A program made the translations under genes and the position numbers. Below the pieces are notes generated by a model. The model saw nothing but the letters and a program-made list of their open reading frames with translations, did no database searches and was not told the DNA's origin. From Caldifarciminota bacterium (lineage in GTDB: Bacteria; Hydrothermota; Tepidihabitantia; SM23-42), in the NCBI GenBank assembly GCA_020353055.1, contig CP070686.1:557231-621230 (forward strand): DNA of 64,000 nt. Reading direction: 5' to 3'. Below are positions 1-9,140 of the stretch, in pieces (the first letter of the stretch is position 1; each line of letters begins with the position of its first letter).

Positions 1-1076
1 AATAATCGGATGAAGTCGATCGGAGTCGAAGCATATTATCAAGAGACTAAAGATTCGTCTCGGTACAAGTAAGACCACGGCTGTTCATGAAATAGCACTT
101 CGTCCATTTCATCCGGTCAACCTACTCAGTATCGAGCCTGGTTTGTACATAAAAAAGAATGTGGGTGCTAATTCAGGGGAGAGGTAAGCTGGTAAGATTG
201 TCGCGTGCGGAGCACGAGGATCCTCGTTTCTGATTGTTCAGAAACGGAACATCGTCGTCCCGAACCATATTCAAAAAACATAAGGATGCAGCACCCCTGT
301 AATGACCGGCCGCTTGCCCATTATATCCAATCCGGTTTGGTATTCAGAATAAGAATCAGGTATCGTGAATCTGTCCATTGAGAAGAAGGGGGTCTGGAGG
401 TCCTGACATGCTTCGTCCTAACTGTTTATTTCTTAGTTTACGTAATATTTGTTATCAGACTAAGATGATTGAGGAAACTCAGGCAAACAGCAGTTAAATG
501 GAGCTCTCTCCAACTCTTGTATGGCAGCAAGCAACTGAGTCGAGGTGTAATGTTCAGAGAGATTTGATCTTCCTTGTTGGGCGGAACGTACCCGAACATA
601 GAAATCTTTTCATGTGCCTCTACCCGGTCCTATCATCATGCGACGAGATACTCAATTGCATGGGCAACTCTCGTGTCATGGAACTCGATTCACTAGTTAG
701 ATTGCTTTGTCGTCCCGCCCCTTTTCAGACACGACAGCATTGGCGGATCATGATATTCAGCTAACACAACGAATTTCAGGGACGCAACAACAATAGCGCA
801 GCAAAGGAGCGGCAATTCTCGTAGTGACACTTGCCTTTGGAAGACTTCGTGATATCGAATTCGGTAATTCTGTTTATATCCGGCGCTAACAATACAACTG
901 AGATGACAAGTGACCGAACATAATCAACTATCACATTATAAAGGCATTATAAGTCTCACAATATAAGGATTTGTTATTAATTATTAATGTTAAATCTAAT
1001 ATATTAAATATGGATACCAGTCAAGGTGTGCGACCTTATGTCTACAAATGCGTATTACCTATGAAAGGAGTCTGCA
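1..1076. other. Left-end region with little coding signal
   Basis: About 1.1 kb with no convincing gene. The frame beginning at base 1 runs 23 codons and stops with TAA at 70-72; it could be the tail of a gene cut by the window edge, but I recognise nothing in it. Other short open frames here lack a ribosome binding site and protein-like composition. The region contains the inverted repeats at 204-245 and, at about 930-1010, an AT-rich stretch just upstream of the gene at 1077 that may hold its promoter, although no clear -35/-10 pair is visible. Confidence 0.5.
204..245. repeat. Three adjacent perfect inverted repeats
   Basis: Three abutting or overlapping dyads are seen: CGTGC-GGA-GCACG at 204-216, the 12-bp palindrome CGAGGATCCTCG at 215-226, and an 8-bp stem GTTTCTGA/TCAGAAAC with a 4-nt loop at 226-245. 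The third could form a stable RNA hairpin but has no T tract after it, so it is not an obvious intrinsic terminator. The function is unknown. Confidence 0.6.
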
Positions 1077-1484
1077 ATGGAAATGAAACTGCGGATACCA
1101 CGAAAACTTACCATAATTGGAGGTACCCTGATTGCCGCAAGCGGTTTGGTCAATACGGTACTGGGCATGAGCATCCATGCATTGTATTACGATGTTTATC
1201 CAGGCGGAAAAATGGGGCATGTGGGTATATTTGCTGGTATTGTGGCTGTCATACTGGGTCTTTTGATCGTATTTGTCGTTGTGCCGTTGTATAACAGACA
1301 AAATAGGAGCTATATTGCATTAGGAGGCATTCTAACCGTTGTTTTAGGCCATTTAGGTGCGGTCGCAGGGGCTATTTATATAGGAACTCTGGGACTATTG
1401 CTCTGTTATATAGCCGGCTTCTGGGCGATCGCGTTGGCCTTATTCAAGAAAAAGAAGAAGGAGACCCTGCTGGACGTCAGATGA
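1077..1484 (+). CDS. Small multi-pass membrane protein, unknown function
   Basis: A 135-residue protein with about four hydrophobic helices (residues about 10-30, 48-70, 80-100 and 104-126) and a lysine-rich C-terminal tail (KKKKK). The basic N-terminus (KLRIPRK) suggests a cytoplasmic N-terminus by the positive-inside rule. An AAAGGAG Shine-Dalgarno sequence about 6 nt upstream supports the ATG at 1077. No catalytic motif is visible and I do not recognise the family. It stands alone, convergent with the M28 peptidase gene that ends at 1605. Probably an integral inner-membrane protein. Confidence 0.75.
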   Translation: MEMKLRIPRKLTIIGGTLIAASGLVNTVLGMSIHALYYDVYPGGKMGHVGIFAGIVAVILGLLIVFVVVPLYNRQNRSYIALGGILTVVLGHLGAVAGAIYIGTLGLLLCYIAGFWAIALALFKKKKKETLLDVR

Positions 1485-1604
1485 GATGATAGGGAAGAGT
1501 TCACATCGACCTCTCCCCTGGCTGCAAACACTGCCGAGCCGTGCGAGCAAAGCACATGGACTGGCCAAGGAACCGAATTGTGAAAAGTGACCTTTTGACG
1601 TACA

Positions 1605-2789
1605 TTATCTCATGAGTATTGCTTTCTTAACGACCTGCTTCCTGTTAGCCGTCATAATCCGAAGGAAATACACCCCGTTTGGGACTTGTCTGCCAGCATC
1701 GTCGCGCCCATTCCAGTCTGTGTACATCGGCGTACCCTGGTCGGCATTATGAAGCATCAAGCTCCTAACAACCCTGCCTGAAATGTCGTAGATTCGCAGT
1801 GTATTATCCATGATATCTTCACCTGACATGATGCAAATATTAGCCTTACTGCTGAAAGGATTAGGCGAGATCCTGATTTGGATTTCTGAGTAAGCGATCA
1901 AATCGCTGCGTTCACTTACACCTACCGGTGATGAACACGATGCAAGAGCAGCAACAGCTGCTTTTATCACATTGGTACAGAAGGAGATGCTGTTGAACCC
2001 TGCCCCAATGGTGTCGGCTTGAGTATGTAAATATGGATTGTTATTCGGGATATCTTCAATCAACCCGATCGCCGGGTATCCATAGACAGAGAAAGATGAT
2101 TCATCGCTCACCCCGACGCCTTCCCTGGGACTGGTTAGTAGAGTTGTATACGTATCTGCGCATGCGATAAAACGGCTGATCAGAGGAGTGCAGAATGTAT
2201 CACCACAGACCTCAAGGGATTCAGGTTCTGAATCTACATAGCCAATCATATCGTAATTGAAGACAGCCTGTATATCGTCACCCTCCTGATTTGCACGCCA
2301 TGCATACATACCACTGCCCGCAAGGTACAATTCTTCGGCTGAGAATGCTATGAATCTAATATCATACTCAAACTGGTAATCCTTTAGTATCCTCGCCGCT
2401 TCAAGCACCGCGGCCACACCGCTTGCGTTGTCATCGGCCCCAGGAGCAGAATCCTCGTGCACAGTACCGGTATGCGAATCAAAATGCCCACATATAACAT
2501 TATAGCAGCTCTCAGGGTAGACAATACCCCTCTTTATGCCCACAATATTAGCAGGCACAACGTACATGAATGAAAAGGTATCATGATATACACTGTCCAG
2601 ACCGTATGAATCGAACTTGTTGTATATCCACTCTGCGGCCGCAAAACAGGAGTCATGTGTAGGGTGTCTCGTTACGAAATCCTGGAGACGCTGAACATTC
2701 TGAAGGACTGAATCTGAGGACACGCTATCGACCATTTCCTGGATCTGCGGATTCAAATGGAACAACAAAACAACACACATTATTGCCAT
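1605..2789 (-). CDS. Secreted M28-family zinc peptidase with C-terminal sorting domain
   Basis: A 394-residue M28-type metallopeptidase (aminopeptidase-like). The di-zinc site is complete: His in GHFDSHT, bridging Asp in GADDNASG, the Glu-Glu pair in SAEELYLAG, Asp in NYDMIGY, and His in YLHTQADT. After the catalytic domain, from about residue 305 onward, comes a FlgD-like/Por-type C-terminal sorting domain (SPNPFSS, YDISGRVV, NGVYFLRI, ending KKAILMR), suggesting export across the outer membrane and surface attachment or release. The N-terminal hydrophobic stretch is short (about 8 residues), so the signal peptide is weak. The start is firm because a strong GAGGAGGTGAT ribosome site precedes it. 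The gene is monocistronic and lies in tandem with the C25 peptidase gene. Confidence 0.9.
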   Translation of the reverse strand: MAIMCVVLLFHLNPQIQEMVDSVSSDSVLQNVQRLQDFVTRHPTHDSCFAAAEWIYNKFDSYGLDSVYHDTFSFMYVVPANIVGIKRGIVYPESCYNVICGHFDSHTGTVHEDSAPGADDNASGVAAVLEAARILKDYQFEYDIRFIAFSAEELYLAGSGMYAWRANQEGDDIQAVFNYDMIGYVDSEPESLEVCGDTFCTPLISRFIACADTYTTLLTSPREGVGVSDESSFSVYGYPAIGLIEDIPNNNPYLHTQADTIGAGFNSISFCTNVIKAAVAALASCSSPVGVSERSDLIAYSEIQIRISPNPFSSKANICIMSGEDIMDNTLRIYDISGRVVRSLMLHNADQGTPMYTDWNGRDDAGRQVPNGVYFLRIMTANRKQVVKKAILMR

Positions 2790-3000
2790 GTATCACCTCC
2801 TCAATAATATTATAGTATTTAGTGTGAGAAATTTGTGAAATCCGGTCGAAAATCACTGGTTTCTATCAGAAAGTTTGCGCACTTTCCACTTAGTGTAGAA
2901 TGATGTTCCGATTTTCTGGTTAATGCCTTGCCCAAAAGAACTGAGTTTTTCACTCCTGAGCTGTCTCCCCTTACCATCATCAAATCCAATCCAGGTCCGC

Positions 3001-5994
3001 CTAGCGCAAAAAGACTATTTTCTTGATCTCGGCAAAATCATCAGTAGCCAATCTAACGAAGTATACTCCCGTAGATAGTTTTCGGTCATGAGCATCCCTA
3101 CAATCCCATCTAATTGCAGACTGCTGGTCAATGTTGGTTGCGTCCAGCGCAAAATTTTTCACCAACCTCCCACTGACATCATAGATTCCCAGTTCCAATT
3201 TCGTCCCAGCATACTGACCGACGTCGCATTCAATATCCACAATGCCTCTGCTCGGGTTGGGATGCACGTGCAGGAAAGGAATGTTTTCTGAATATGCTGG
3301 TTGATGTTCTTGAATTCCTGTTGGCTCGATGCCGAAATATTGCATTATCGAATCAACGAGAACTAATTTGCTCGAAGGCGGAGCAGCATCCACCAATTCA
3401 CCCAATTCAAAAGAAACCCCGATTGTCTTATTATTGGCAGCGACCCCGAGACCTAGATTATACGGCATATTTAAAAAAATACGATCTGAACCACCAGTTG
3501 GATAGAGGTAATCCCTCGTGATCGCACCACCTTGATACGTAAATACCATATCCTGTGTGAAAGTGCCACTGCAGCCGGTTGCCCAGGATATGTACCCGTT
3601 GGTTGTGGTTTGTGGCTCGATGCTGAATAACGGACAAAAATCATAACCACCGTTTGAAAGCGGGTCTGTACGCCATACCAAACCGCCTTCCAGATAAACT
3701 TTGCCGCCTTGCTCATTAAGGAAGCGTTCGATCTCCTCAGCAGCGCTGCTTGTATCTAATATGACATAATTGTTCCAGTATTCTCCGCTGCAGATGAATA
3801 GTGCCCTATAAATCGAAGCAAAACCATAGGGGAACGTCGTATTATAATCCCCTGAGTAATTGAGGGCAGTGAGCTTTTCATGTATCACCGGCCCGCTTGT
3901 GTGGTCAGGGTCTGGATCCCATATGTAATAATCCTTCGGACCTACATAAATAAGACAGTCTAAAGTGTCAACATATACTCCTGAAGTAACCTCCAACTGC
4001 AGAGACACAGGATGACAGGACGGCGTCTGGGGATCGCTCGAGACAATAAAAGGGTCATCATGGTTTGAAGCCGTGCTTCCGGAAAGGATCGATCCAAAGG
4101 AAGATAAAGAATCTATAACGGCGAGCAGCGAATCGTTACAAATTATCTTACCGACTGTGTTTTCTGCGACATAACTACCGATGTTAACCAATTCGACTGT
4201 TAACTGATTCGTATCGCCTGGAACAATATATAACAGATTGCCTGGAAAATGATGTCCCTTGCGGATAATTACGGGCGCATGCACGGTTATGTTGAACCGT
4301 GACACCCAGCAGGAATCCTGTGCGTCCGTAACTGAGATCTCTAATTGCACATCATGAAGATCCGGGCAATTCGAATCAATCTGGATATTGAACCCGTCAG
4401 CCACGTACGCTGAATCAAAACCCGGTATATCACCGCAGTGTTTTATTGTATCGTTCAACGTGACGAAAGCATCGGGTATGGACTTGCGGATCACCGCCGA
4501 TACTCCGTAGGCAGTCGTATCTCCCCAATTAATCAACCATACGGGCATATCGAGATCCTCACCCGGATTTGCTATTCCGTCACCATTGCCGCCAGTAGAA
4601 TCATCTATTTGAAAAGAACCCAGAATCACATAGGGTGATCCCACACTATAAACCCTTATCATCCTGCAATAGGGCTTTGTATTGCGACCGGTAACCGTGA
4701 TCAATATGGAATCGCCGGCAAGATTCACCGTATCGACAAAGGCGATATGCCCGGCAGCGTTGGTGCGGCCGTAGCGATAGACAGTTGTATCCTGTATCGC
4801 CATCACGCAAACCAGCGCACTTTCGACCGGCGTTGAATTACATTGTACGGAAACTTGCGTCGTACATATGCCTGTTCTTATCCACTCAGGATGCACAACC
4901 TGAAGAGTTCTTGGTGTCCCCGTACGTACCGCCATTTCGGGATCACCAAGGCAATTCCATCCATCATAGTCAAGTGAATCGTTAAATAACTGCCAGTACG
5001 TCACTCTACCCTGCTCAGCAGCTTTACCCAGCGTGCTCATGCTATCACGAAAGATGCTAGTGATCGTTCCGTGCATCAACGCACTCCGCTGGCCAGATGC
5101 CGAACTGAGGCCGGTTGTAGTTCCGTAGAAACCGACCACACCCTTTGGTTGCTCAGAAGTGCCAGCACATAACCACTCACGCCCAATGCCTTCGATCGTC
5201 GCGCACGTCGCCGATACTACAATCGGCAACATCAATCCATTGCTCATCTGTGACGGATAGATGTCACCGAATGGGCCTGTCCAGCGCCCCCAAGCAAGCC
5301 CACGATAAGTTAAGTACGAACATCCACGGTTTATGGCTTCGATAACATCAAGACTATCATGGGTGAGAAAATTGGCAGGCCCCCAGCAGTATCCCACAAA
5401 AGAATCTATATGATTGAACCCGGCATTTACCATGAGTTGATGCGCGGTGCGAGTGACCTTCCAATAGTTGGTGTCGCCGGGAAGTATAGGGTCATCCAAA
5501 TTCACGATGGTCGCGCCCCTGCGAAACCACAGTGAATCATCCATAAAGGGATTCTTCTCGTAGCTCAAGACTTTGGCGACTACCGTCTTTGCTTCAATGC
5601 TGTCGGAAACCCAAAAACGCCCCGGGATCATTTCATTCTGAAAATCACCCATCAAATTAGTATAATAATTATCGCTGTAACATGCTTCCACGCCCTGTAC
5701 GCGAGGGAATGGCAACTGATATTTGTTACCGACGAGCAGCAAGTACTCAGGTCTCGGTACCCAGGTGTTATACGCATTGATAATAAAAGCGCGTATCTGC
5801 GTCGAATCACTGCCTATGTCGGAGAGCTTCACGACCTTTGCTTTCATTCCCTTTTGAGTCTTCCATTCTGCAAGCGGAAGAATCACATTATGGTGCTGGT
5901 CGTGAGTGATGATCAAATAACGAGCACCCGTTTCTTGGGCGAAGAGCTCAATGCTGCAAACACAAATAAATACAATGAGTAAGGTCCTGTACAT
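3001..5994 (-). CDS. Gingipain-like (C25) secreted peptidase-family protein with sorting domain
   Basis: A 997-residue exported protein with a clear signal peptide (residues 1-19, ending LFAQ). The Peptidase C25 fold spans roughly residues 25-360: ARYLIIT near the start, a LLLVGN strand, a Tyr/Asp-rich loop SDNYYTNLMGD, and a cysteine segment VSATCATIEG. At the strand where gingipains carry the catalytic GHG histidine, this protein has YLTYRGLAWG, so the histidine is not evident. Ig-like/CARDB-like modules follow, and the protein ends in a sorting domain (HPNPSRG, YDVSGRLVKNF, STGVYFVRLATD). Its own TTGACG-N16-TATAAT promoter lies upstream. It may be an active protease with an altered dyad, or a non-catalytic adhesin. 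Confidence 0.87.
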   Translation of the reverse strand: MYRTLLIVFICVCSIELFAQETGARYLIITHDQHHNVILPLAEWKTQKGMKAKVVKLSDIGSDSTQIRAFIINAYNTWVPRPEYLLLVGNKYQLPFPRVQGVEACYSDNYYTNLMGDFQNEMIPGRFWVSDSIEAKTVVAKVLSYEKNPFMDDSLWFRRGATIVNLDDPILPGDTNYWKVTRTAHQLMVNAGFNHIDSFVGYCWGPANFLTHDSLDVIEAINRGCSYLTYRGLAWGRWTGPFGDIYPSQMSNGLMLPIVVSATCATIEGIGREWLCAGTSEQPKGVVGFYGTTTGLSSASGQRSALMHGTITSIFRDSMSTLGKAAEQGRVTYWQLFNDSLDYDGWNCLGDPEMAVRTGTPRTLQVVHPEWIRTGICTTQVSVQCNSTPVESALVCVMAIQDTTVYRYGRTNAAGHIAFVDTVNLAGDSILITVTGRNTKPYCRMIRVYSVGSPYVILGSFQIDDSTGGNGDGIANPGEDLDMPVWLINWGDTTAYGVSAVIRKSIPDAFVTLNDTIKHCGDIPGFDSAYVADGFNIQIDSNCPDLHDVQLEISVTDAQDSCWVSRFNITVHAPVIIRKGHHFPGNLLYIVPGDTNQLTVELVNIGSYVAENTVGKIICNDSLLAVIDSLSSFGSILSGSTASNHDDPFIVSSDPQTPSCHPVSLQLEVTSGVYVDTLDCLIYVGPKDYYIWDPDPDHTSGPVIHEKLTALNYSGDYNTTFPYGFASIYRALFICSGEYWNNYVILDTSSAAEEIERFLNEQGGKVYLEGGLVWRTDPLSNGGYDFCPLFSIEPQTTTNGYISWATGCSGTFTQDMVFTYQGGAITRDYLYPTGGSDRIFLNMPYNLGLGVAANNKTIGVSFELGELVDAAPPSSKLVLVDSIMQYFGIEPTGIQEHQPAYSENIPFLHVHPNPSRGIVDIECDVGQYAGTKLELGIYDVSGRLVKNFALDATNIDQQSAIRWDCRDAHDRKLSTGVYFVRLATDDFAEIKKIVFLR

Positions 5995-6011
5995 ACGCTA
6001 CCCTGCACAAA

Positions 6012-6039
6012 ATTATAGCAATAGGGAGAAAGACGTCAA
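6012..6039 (-). promoter_or_regulatory. Promoter of the C25 peptidase gene
   Basis: Reading on the minus strand: TTGACG at 6039-6034, a 16-bp spacer, and TATAAT at 6017-6012. The ATG at 5994 is 17 nt after the -10 box, so this transcript has a short leader. Confidence 0.7.
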
Positions 6040-6138
6040 GACTGATATTTCTCATCCAATAAGCTGATATGAGCGGATTTTATCGCGCTGTGCCCTACAT
6101 TGATTGGACGCGAATGTTTCTATAGAAAGGCTAAAAGG

Positions 6139-7071
6139 TTACTGGTATCCAGCCGTTTCTATCTTCGAATCTGCTCCGTAGTGTTTATCCCGGAACTTCA
6201 AATACATCGATACGAACAACTGAATCAACTTCTTCAATTCTGCGTCTTTCTGAACATACTCATCCTGCATATATATGAGCGCGATCGAAATAATCAATTT
6301 ATCCTTGAACGAATCAAAAGATTCGAGTATACCTGATTCTTCATACATCACCAGGTTGTCAAAACTCGTTAAAACGAGTTGAAACTGATCCTGGTAACTA
6401 CTCGGCACAGGAAGTGCTGCACGTGCCGTCCGGATGACCTCAAGGGCTTCCATGATTGCGATTTCAAGCACACGGTATTCGCTATCGAGAACTTCCATGT
6501 CTTCATCCGCGACATTTATCTGTTGCCACTCTACGTTAATAGCAAGATTCTTCTTGTGCTGACCATATACGGTTGCCAGAAATACTATGTTGTCCTGTAG
6601 TTCAACTGAAAAGCGTTCCTTTAGCGGTCCTTGTAGCCATTTCAATATTGTTGCCACCCTTGCACGTTTCATGATCCGTTCCAGCGACGGTTTTTCTGTC
6701 CTATACAGTCCAGCTTTAATTTTTTTTAAGCACCCATCAGTTATCTCTGTATTCTCGTCGATTTCTTTTTTCAGGCGTTCGTAAACACTGTCGACTCGTA
6801 GTTTCAACGCTGAGTCATGCAAACTTGTGTATGTTCTGTTGATAAACGCTTCGATGAGCTCGCGATTGAACTTCATCTTTTTTGGAACTTTCGGTGCAGA
6901 AAGAACAACTTCAAAATACGCGATGAAATTTTCAATATCCCGCTGTATGATCCGAGATTCTGTCATGTCTTTGACCTCGCCATAAACAACATTGATCATG
7001 TTCTTGGGGTCGGTTTTCCCAAGCAAGAATTCAAAAATATTTTCTATGTCTCCAAGAAAAGACGTAGCCAT
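6139..7071 (-). CDS. Uncharacterised helical protein downstream of hisS
   Basis: A 310-residue, mostly alpha-helical, charged protein with no signal peptide or membrane segment, and hence probably cytosolic. I recognise no family and see no catalytic motif. It starts 5 nt after the hisS stop codon, so it is very likely the last gene of the EIIA-like/VanZ/hisS operon. A structural or regulatory role would be a guess. The region between it and the C25 gene (5995-6138) contains only the C25 promoter. Confidence 0.7.
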   Translation of the reverse strand: MATSFLGDIENIFEFLLGKTDPKNMINVVYGEVKDMTESRIIQRDIENFIAYFEVVLSAPKVPKKMKFNRELIEAFINRTYTSLHDSALKLRVDSVYERLKKEIDENTEITDGCLKKIKAGLYRTEKPSLERIMKRARVATILKWLQGPLKERFSVELQDNIVFLATVYGQHKKNLAINVEWQQINVADEDMEVLDSEYRVLEIAIMEALEVIRTARAALPVPSSYQDQFQLVLTSFDNLVMYEESGILESFDSFKDKLIISIALIYMQDEYVQKDAELKKLIQLFVSMYLKFRDKHYGADSKIETAGYQ

Positions 7072-7076
7072 CTTGA

Positions 7077-8321
7077 TTATTTTCCCCTTACGTTAGCCAG
7101 AAATGCATCAAATTCTTGTATCAAAACTTTCTGTTGTTCACCTAATTGCATGTTCTTTACAGTATAGTATCCGTTCTTCTCTTCATCCTCTCCATAAATA
7201 ACAGTATATGTTGCATTACATTTGTTGGCTCTCTTGACCTGTATCTTTATGGGCTCACCAGGGTCACCCAAAAGACATCTATGACCCTTACCCTGTATCT
7301 GGTCACGGAGGCGGACTATTTTTGTGATATACCTCTCCCCCATTCCAGCGATATAGAACGTTTCCTTCTGGTCAAGTACCGGCAAGTCCTCAGACATTGT
7401 GAGTAATAGTCGTTCCGGACCCATTGCCCAGCCAGTGCAAGGTGTATCCTGACCTCCCAATTCTCTCATTAGCAGATCATAACGCCCGCCGGCTATGATC
7501 GTGTCCTGTGCACCCAACCCGCCGTGTTTGAACTCAAAAACGGTTCTCGTGTAGTAATCGAGTCCCCGTACTAGTTTTTTGTTTTCAGCATAATCGATAC
7601 CAAATTGATTTAGATATTCTTTGACCTTGTGATAATGTTCTGCACACTCGTGGCAAAGATTGTCAGTGATTTTCGGAGCCTCGTCATACACACGCTGACA
7701 CGTTTCTTTCTTACAGTCAAAAATTCGCAGGAAATTGCGTTCGAAACGTCTCTTACAATCACTACATAAATCTGTCATATGATTCTGTAGAAATGATCCT
7801 AATTTCTCCCGGTATTTACCGCGACAATCAGGACAGCCAATTGAGTTGAGTTCAATGGTAAAGTCCTTCGCACCGATCAATACCAGATATCTCTTACCTT
7901 GATCGATTATCTCAGCATCAAAGAAAGGCTTGTTTTCACCCAGCAATTCAATGCCGATCTGCTGGAACTCGCGGTACCTCCCTTTTTGCGGTCTTTCCCG
8001 CCGGTACATAGAACAGATATACAGGAACCGCGCGGGCAAAGTGAGTTTATTTTCGATAAAAGCTCTGAGCACGGATGCGGTGCCTTCCGGTCGTAGAGCA
8101 TAGGTCTTCTTATTGACTTCGAACCTGTAGATCTCGTGCTCTACGATATCGGTAGTTGTTCCAATCGAACGGTCAAAAAGTGCGGCAAACTCGAAGGAGG
8201 GCGTCCGGATCTCTTCATAACCGTTCCGAGTAAAAAAATCGCGCGCCGCTGCGTTCATTGCCTGGAGTCTGCGTAATTCCTTGTCAAACAGATCCCGCGT
8301 TCCTTTAGGCTTCTGATACAT
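7077..8321 (-). CDS. hisS: Histidine--tRNA ligase
   Basis: A 414-residue class II aminoacyl-tRNA synthetase that charges tRNA-His with histidine in the cytosol. Visible landmarks are the N-terminal KGTRDLF, motif 2 around ALRPEGTASVLRAF, the HisS signature RGLDYYTRTVFEF, AGGRYDLL, and motif 3 with GWAMGPERLLL. A C-terminal anticodon-binding domain follows (about residues 325-410). A cysteine-rich insertion (CPDC, CSDC, CHEC, with further Cys near residues 150-225) suggests a bound metal, seen in some HisS proteins. Length is usual for the family. The ATG at 8321 overlaps the 3' end of the upstream VanZ-like gene by 17 bp. Confidence 0.97.
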   Translation of the reverse strand: MYQKPKGTRDLFDKELRRLQAMNAAARDFFTRNGYEEIRTPSFEFAALFDRSIGTTTDIVEHEIYRFEVNKKTYALRPEGTASVLRAFIENKLTLPARFLYICSMYRRERPQKGRYREFQQIGIELLGENKPFFDAEIIDQGKRYLVLIGAKDFTIELNSIGCPDCRGKYREKLGSFLQNHMTDLCSDCKRRFERNFLRIFDCKKETCQRVYDEAPKITDNLCHECAEHYHKVKEYLNQFGIDYAENKKLVRGLDYYTRTVFEFKHGGLGAQDTIIAGGRYDLLMRELGGQDTPCTGWAMGPERLLLTMSEDLPVLDQKETFYIAGMGERYITKIVRLRDQIQGKGHRCLLGDPGEPIKIQVKRANKCNATYTVIYGEDEEKNGYYTVKNMQLGEQQKVLIQEFDAFLANVRGK

Positions 8322-8652
8322 TATTCCCCGTTTCTCTCTGTTTGAAGATAAAATAACTCACCACCACAGCAAATATTCCTGCAAGAATATCAGGCACCTC
8401 GAAATAACGTCCGGGAATGAAGATTTGCTGAAACTCAGCCAGCAGCACAACCAGAAGACCGAGCACAAAGAAGCTTCTCACTTTCATTAACCGTGCAGCG
8501 AGAAATCCCATGATGAAGAAAACGACGAAATGGTAGAATTTGTCTATCGGAAAATCCTTTATCTTTGGCATGTCGATTTTTGGGTACCCTGTGAGCACGA
8601 ATATTGTTATTATCCATGCGATAAGCAAAACCCAACGAACATTTCTTTTCAC
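8305..8652 (-). CDS. VanZ-like membrane protein
   Basis: About 115 residues with four predicted membrane helices and the VanZ-family pattern: the first helix followed by a pro-rich loop, DKFYHFVVFFIMGF, AEFQQIFIPGRYFEVPDILA, and a last helix. VanZ proteins are small inner-membrane proteins, in some cases linked to glycopeptide tolerance, of unclear biochemistry. I chose the GTG at 8652, which overlaps the EIIA-like stop codon as GTGA; a TTG 12 nt upstream is also possible. It is sandwiched and coupled between the EIIA-like gene and hisS. Confidence 0.85.
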   Translation of the reverse strand: MKRNVRWVLLIAWIITIFVLTGYPKIDMPKIKDFPIDKFYHFVVFFIMGFLAARLMKVRSFFVLGLLVVLLAEFQQIFIPGRYFEVPDILAGIFAVVVSYFIFKQRETGNNVSEA

Positions 8653-9086
8653 TCTTCTTCCCAATCACTGACGGCCTTTATCACATCGCCCGGTTTTCTG
8701 CAGTGAAGGAGGTCGGAACGCAAGGAGTCATCATTGAGTAGCCGTAAGCTCTGAGCCAGGAGTGCCGCATGATCATCCTTCTTCGAAAATACGAACAACA
8801 TTATCACGTTGGCTACCGATGATCCGTAGTCATCAAACACCAGACCGTTATGGTTAATTATAATATGCACTTCAGTCCTTTGGATACTATCCTGAACAAC
8901 GCGCGGAAGGAAAATGCCCTTACCGAGTGCCGTCGGCATGATTTTTTCGCGCTCGAGTATTTTGTCTACCGTCGTAGCTACATCTATCACGCTGCTCTTC
9001 TCGAGCATCTTCGATAAAATATCCCGGTAACTATGCCCATCTATATTCAGTAATATTCTTTCAGTGCTGAGATATTGTGCAAGCAT
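8649..9086 (-). CDS. PTS EIIA (PtsN-type)-like domain protein lacking the phospho-histidine
   Basis: A single-domain protein of 145 residues with the fold pattern of the fructose/nitrogen-type PTS EIIA domain. In this family the phosphorylated His sits in a G-I-x-[IL]-P-H motif; here the motif reads GKGIFLPR, with Arg in place of His. The second conserved His (SKKDDHAALL) is retained. It therefore cannot be phosphorylated at the usual site, and a sensor or regulatory role is more likely than sugar transport. No other PTS gene is in the window. The ATG at 9086 lies 6 nt after a GATAAT -10 box, so the message is probably leaderless. It heads the VanZ-hisS operon. Confidence 0.82.
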   Translation of the reverse strand: MLAQYLSTERILLNIDGHSYRDILSKMLEKSSVIDVATTVDKILEREKIMPTALGKGIFLPRVVQDSIQRTEVHIIINHNGLVFDDYGSSVANVIMLFVFSKKDDHAALLAQSLRLLNDDSLRSDLLHCRKPGDVIKAVSDWEEE

Positions 9087-9092
9087 CAACAA

Positions 9093-9120
9093 ATTATCTT
9101 TACTTTTGTTGTTTAGTCAA
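9093..9120 (-). promoter_or_regulatory. Promoter of the EIIA-like/VanZ/hisS operon
   Basis: On the minus strand: TTGACT at 9120-9115, a 16-bp spacer, and GATAAT at 9098-9093. The ATG follows after only 6 nt (9086), so the predicted transcript starts at or next to the start codon. Confidence 0.75.
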
Positions 9121-9140
9121 CAAGCAATCCGAGAGTGATA

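Noticed and set aside
498-764. Open frame of 88 codons on the plus strand
   Set aside because: No ribosome site, no promoter, mixed composition with many Cys/Arg/His and no recognisable motif; looks like chance.
971-1301. Other-frame and antisense open frames over the gene at 1077
   Set aside because: They shadow the membrane protein gene, which has the ribosome site and clear helices.
2809-2814. TATAAT box upstream of the M28 gene
   Set aside because: No acceptable -35 box at 16-18 bp, so I do not call a promoter although one probably lies here.
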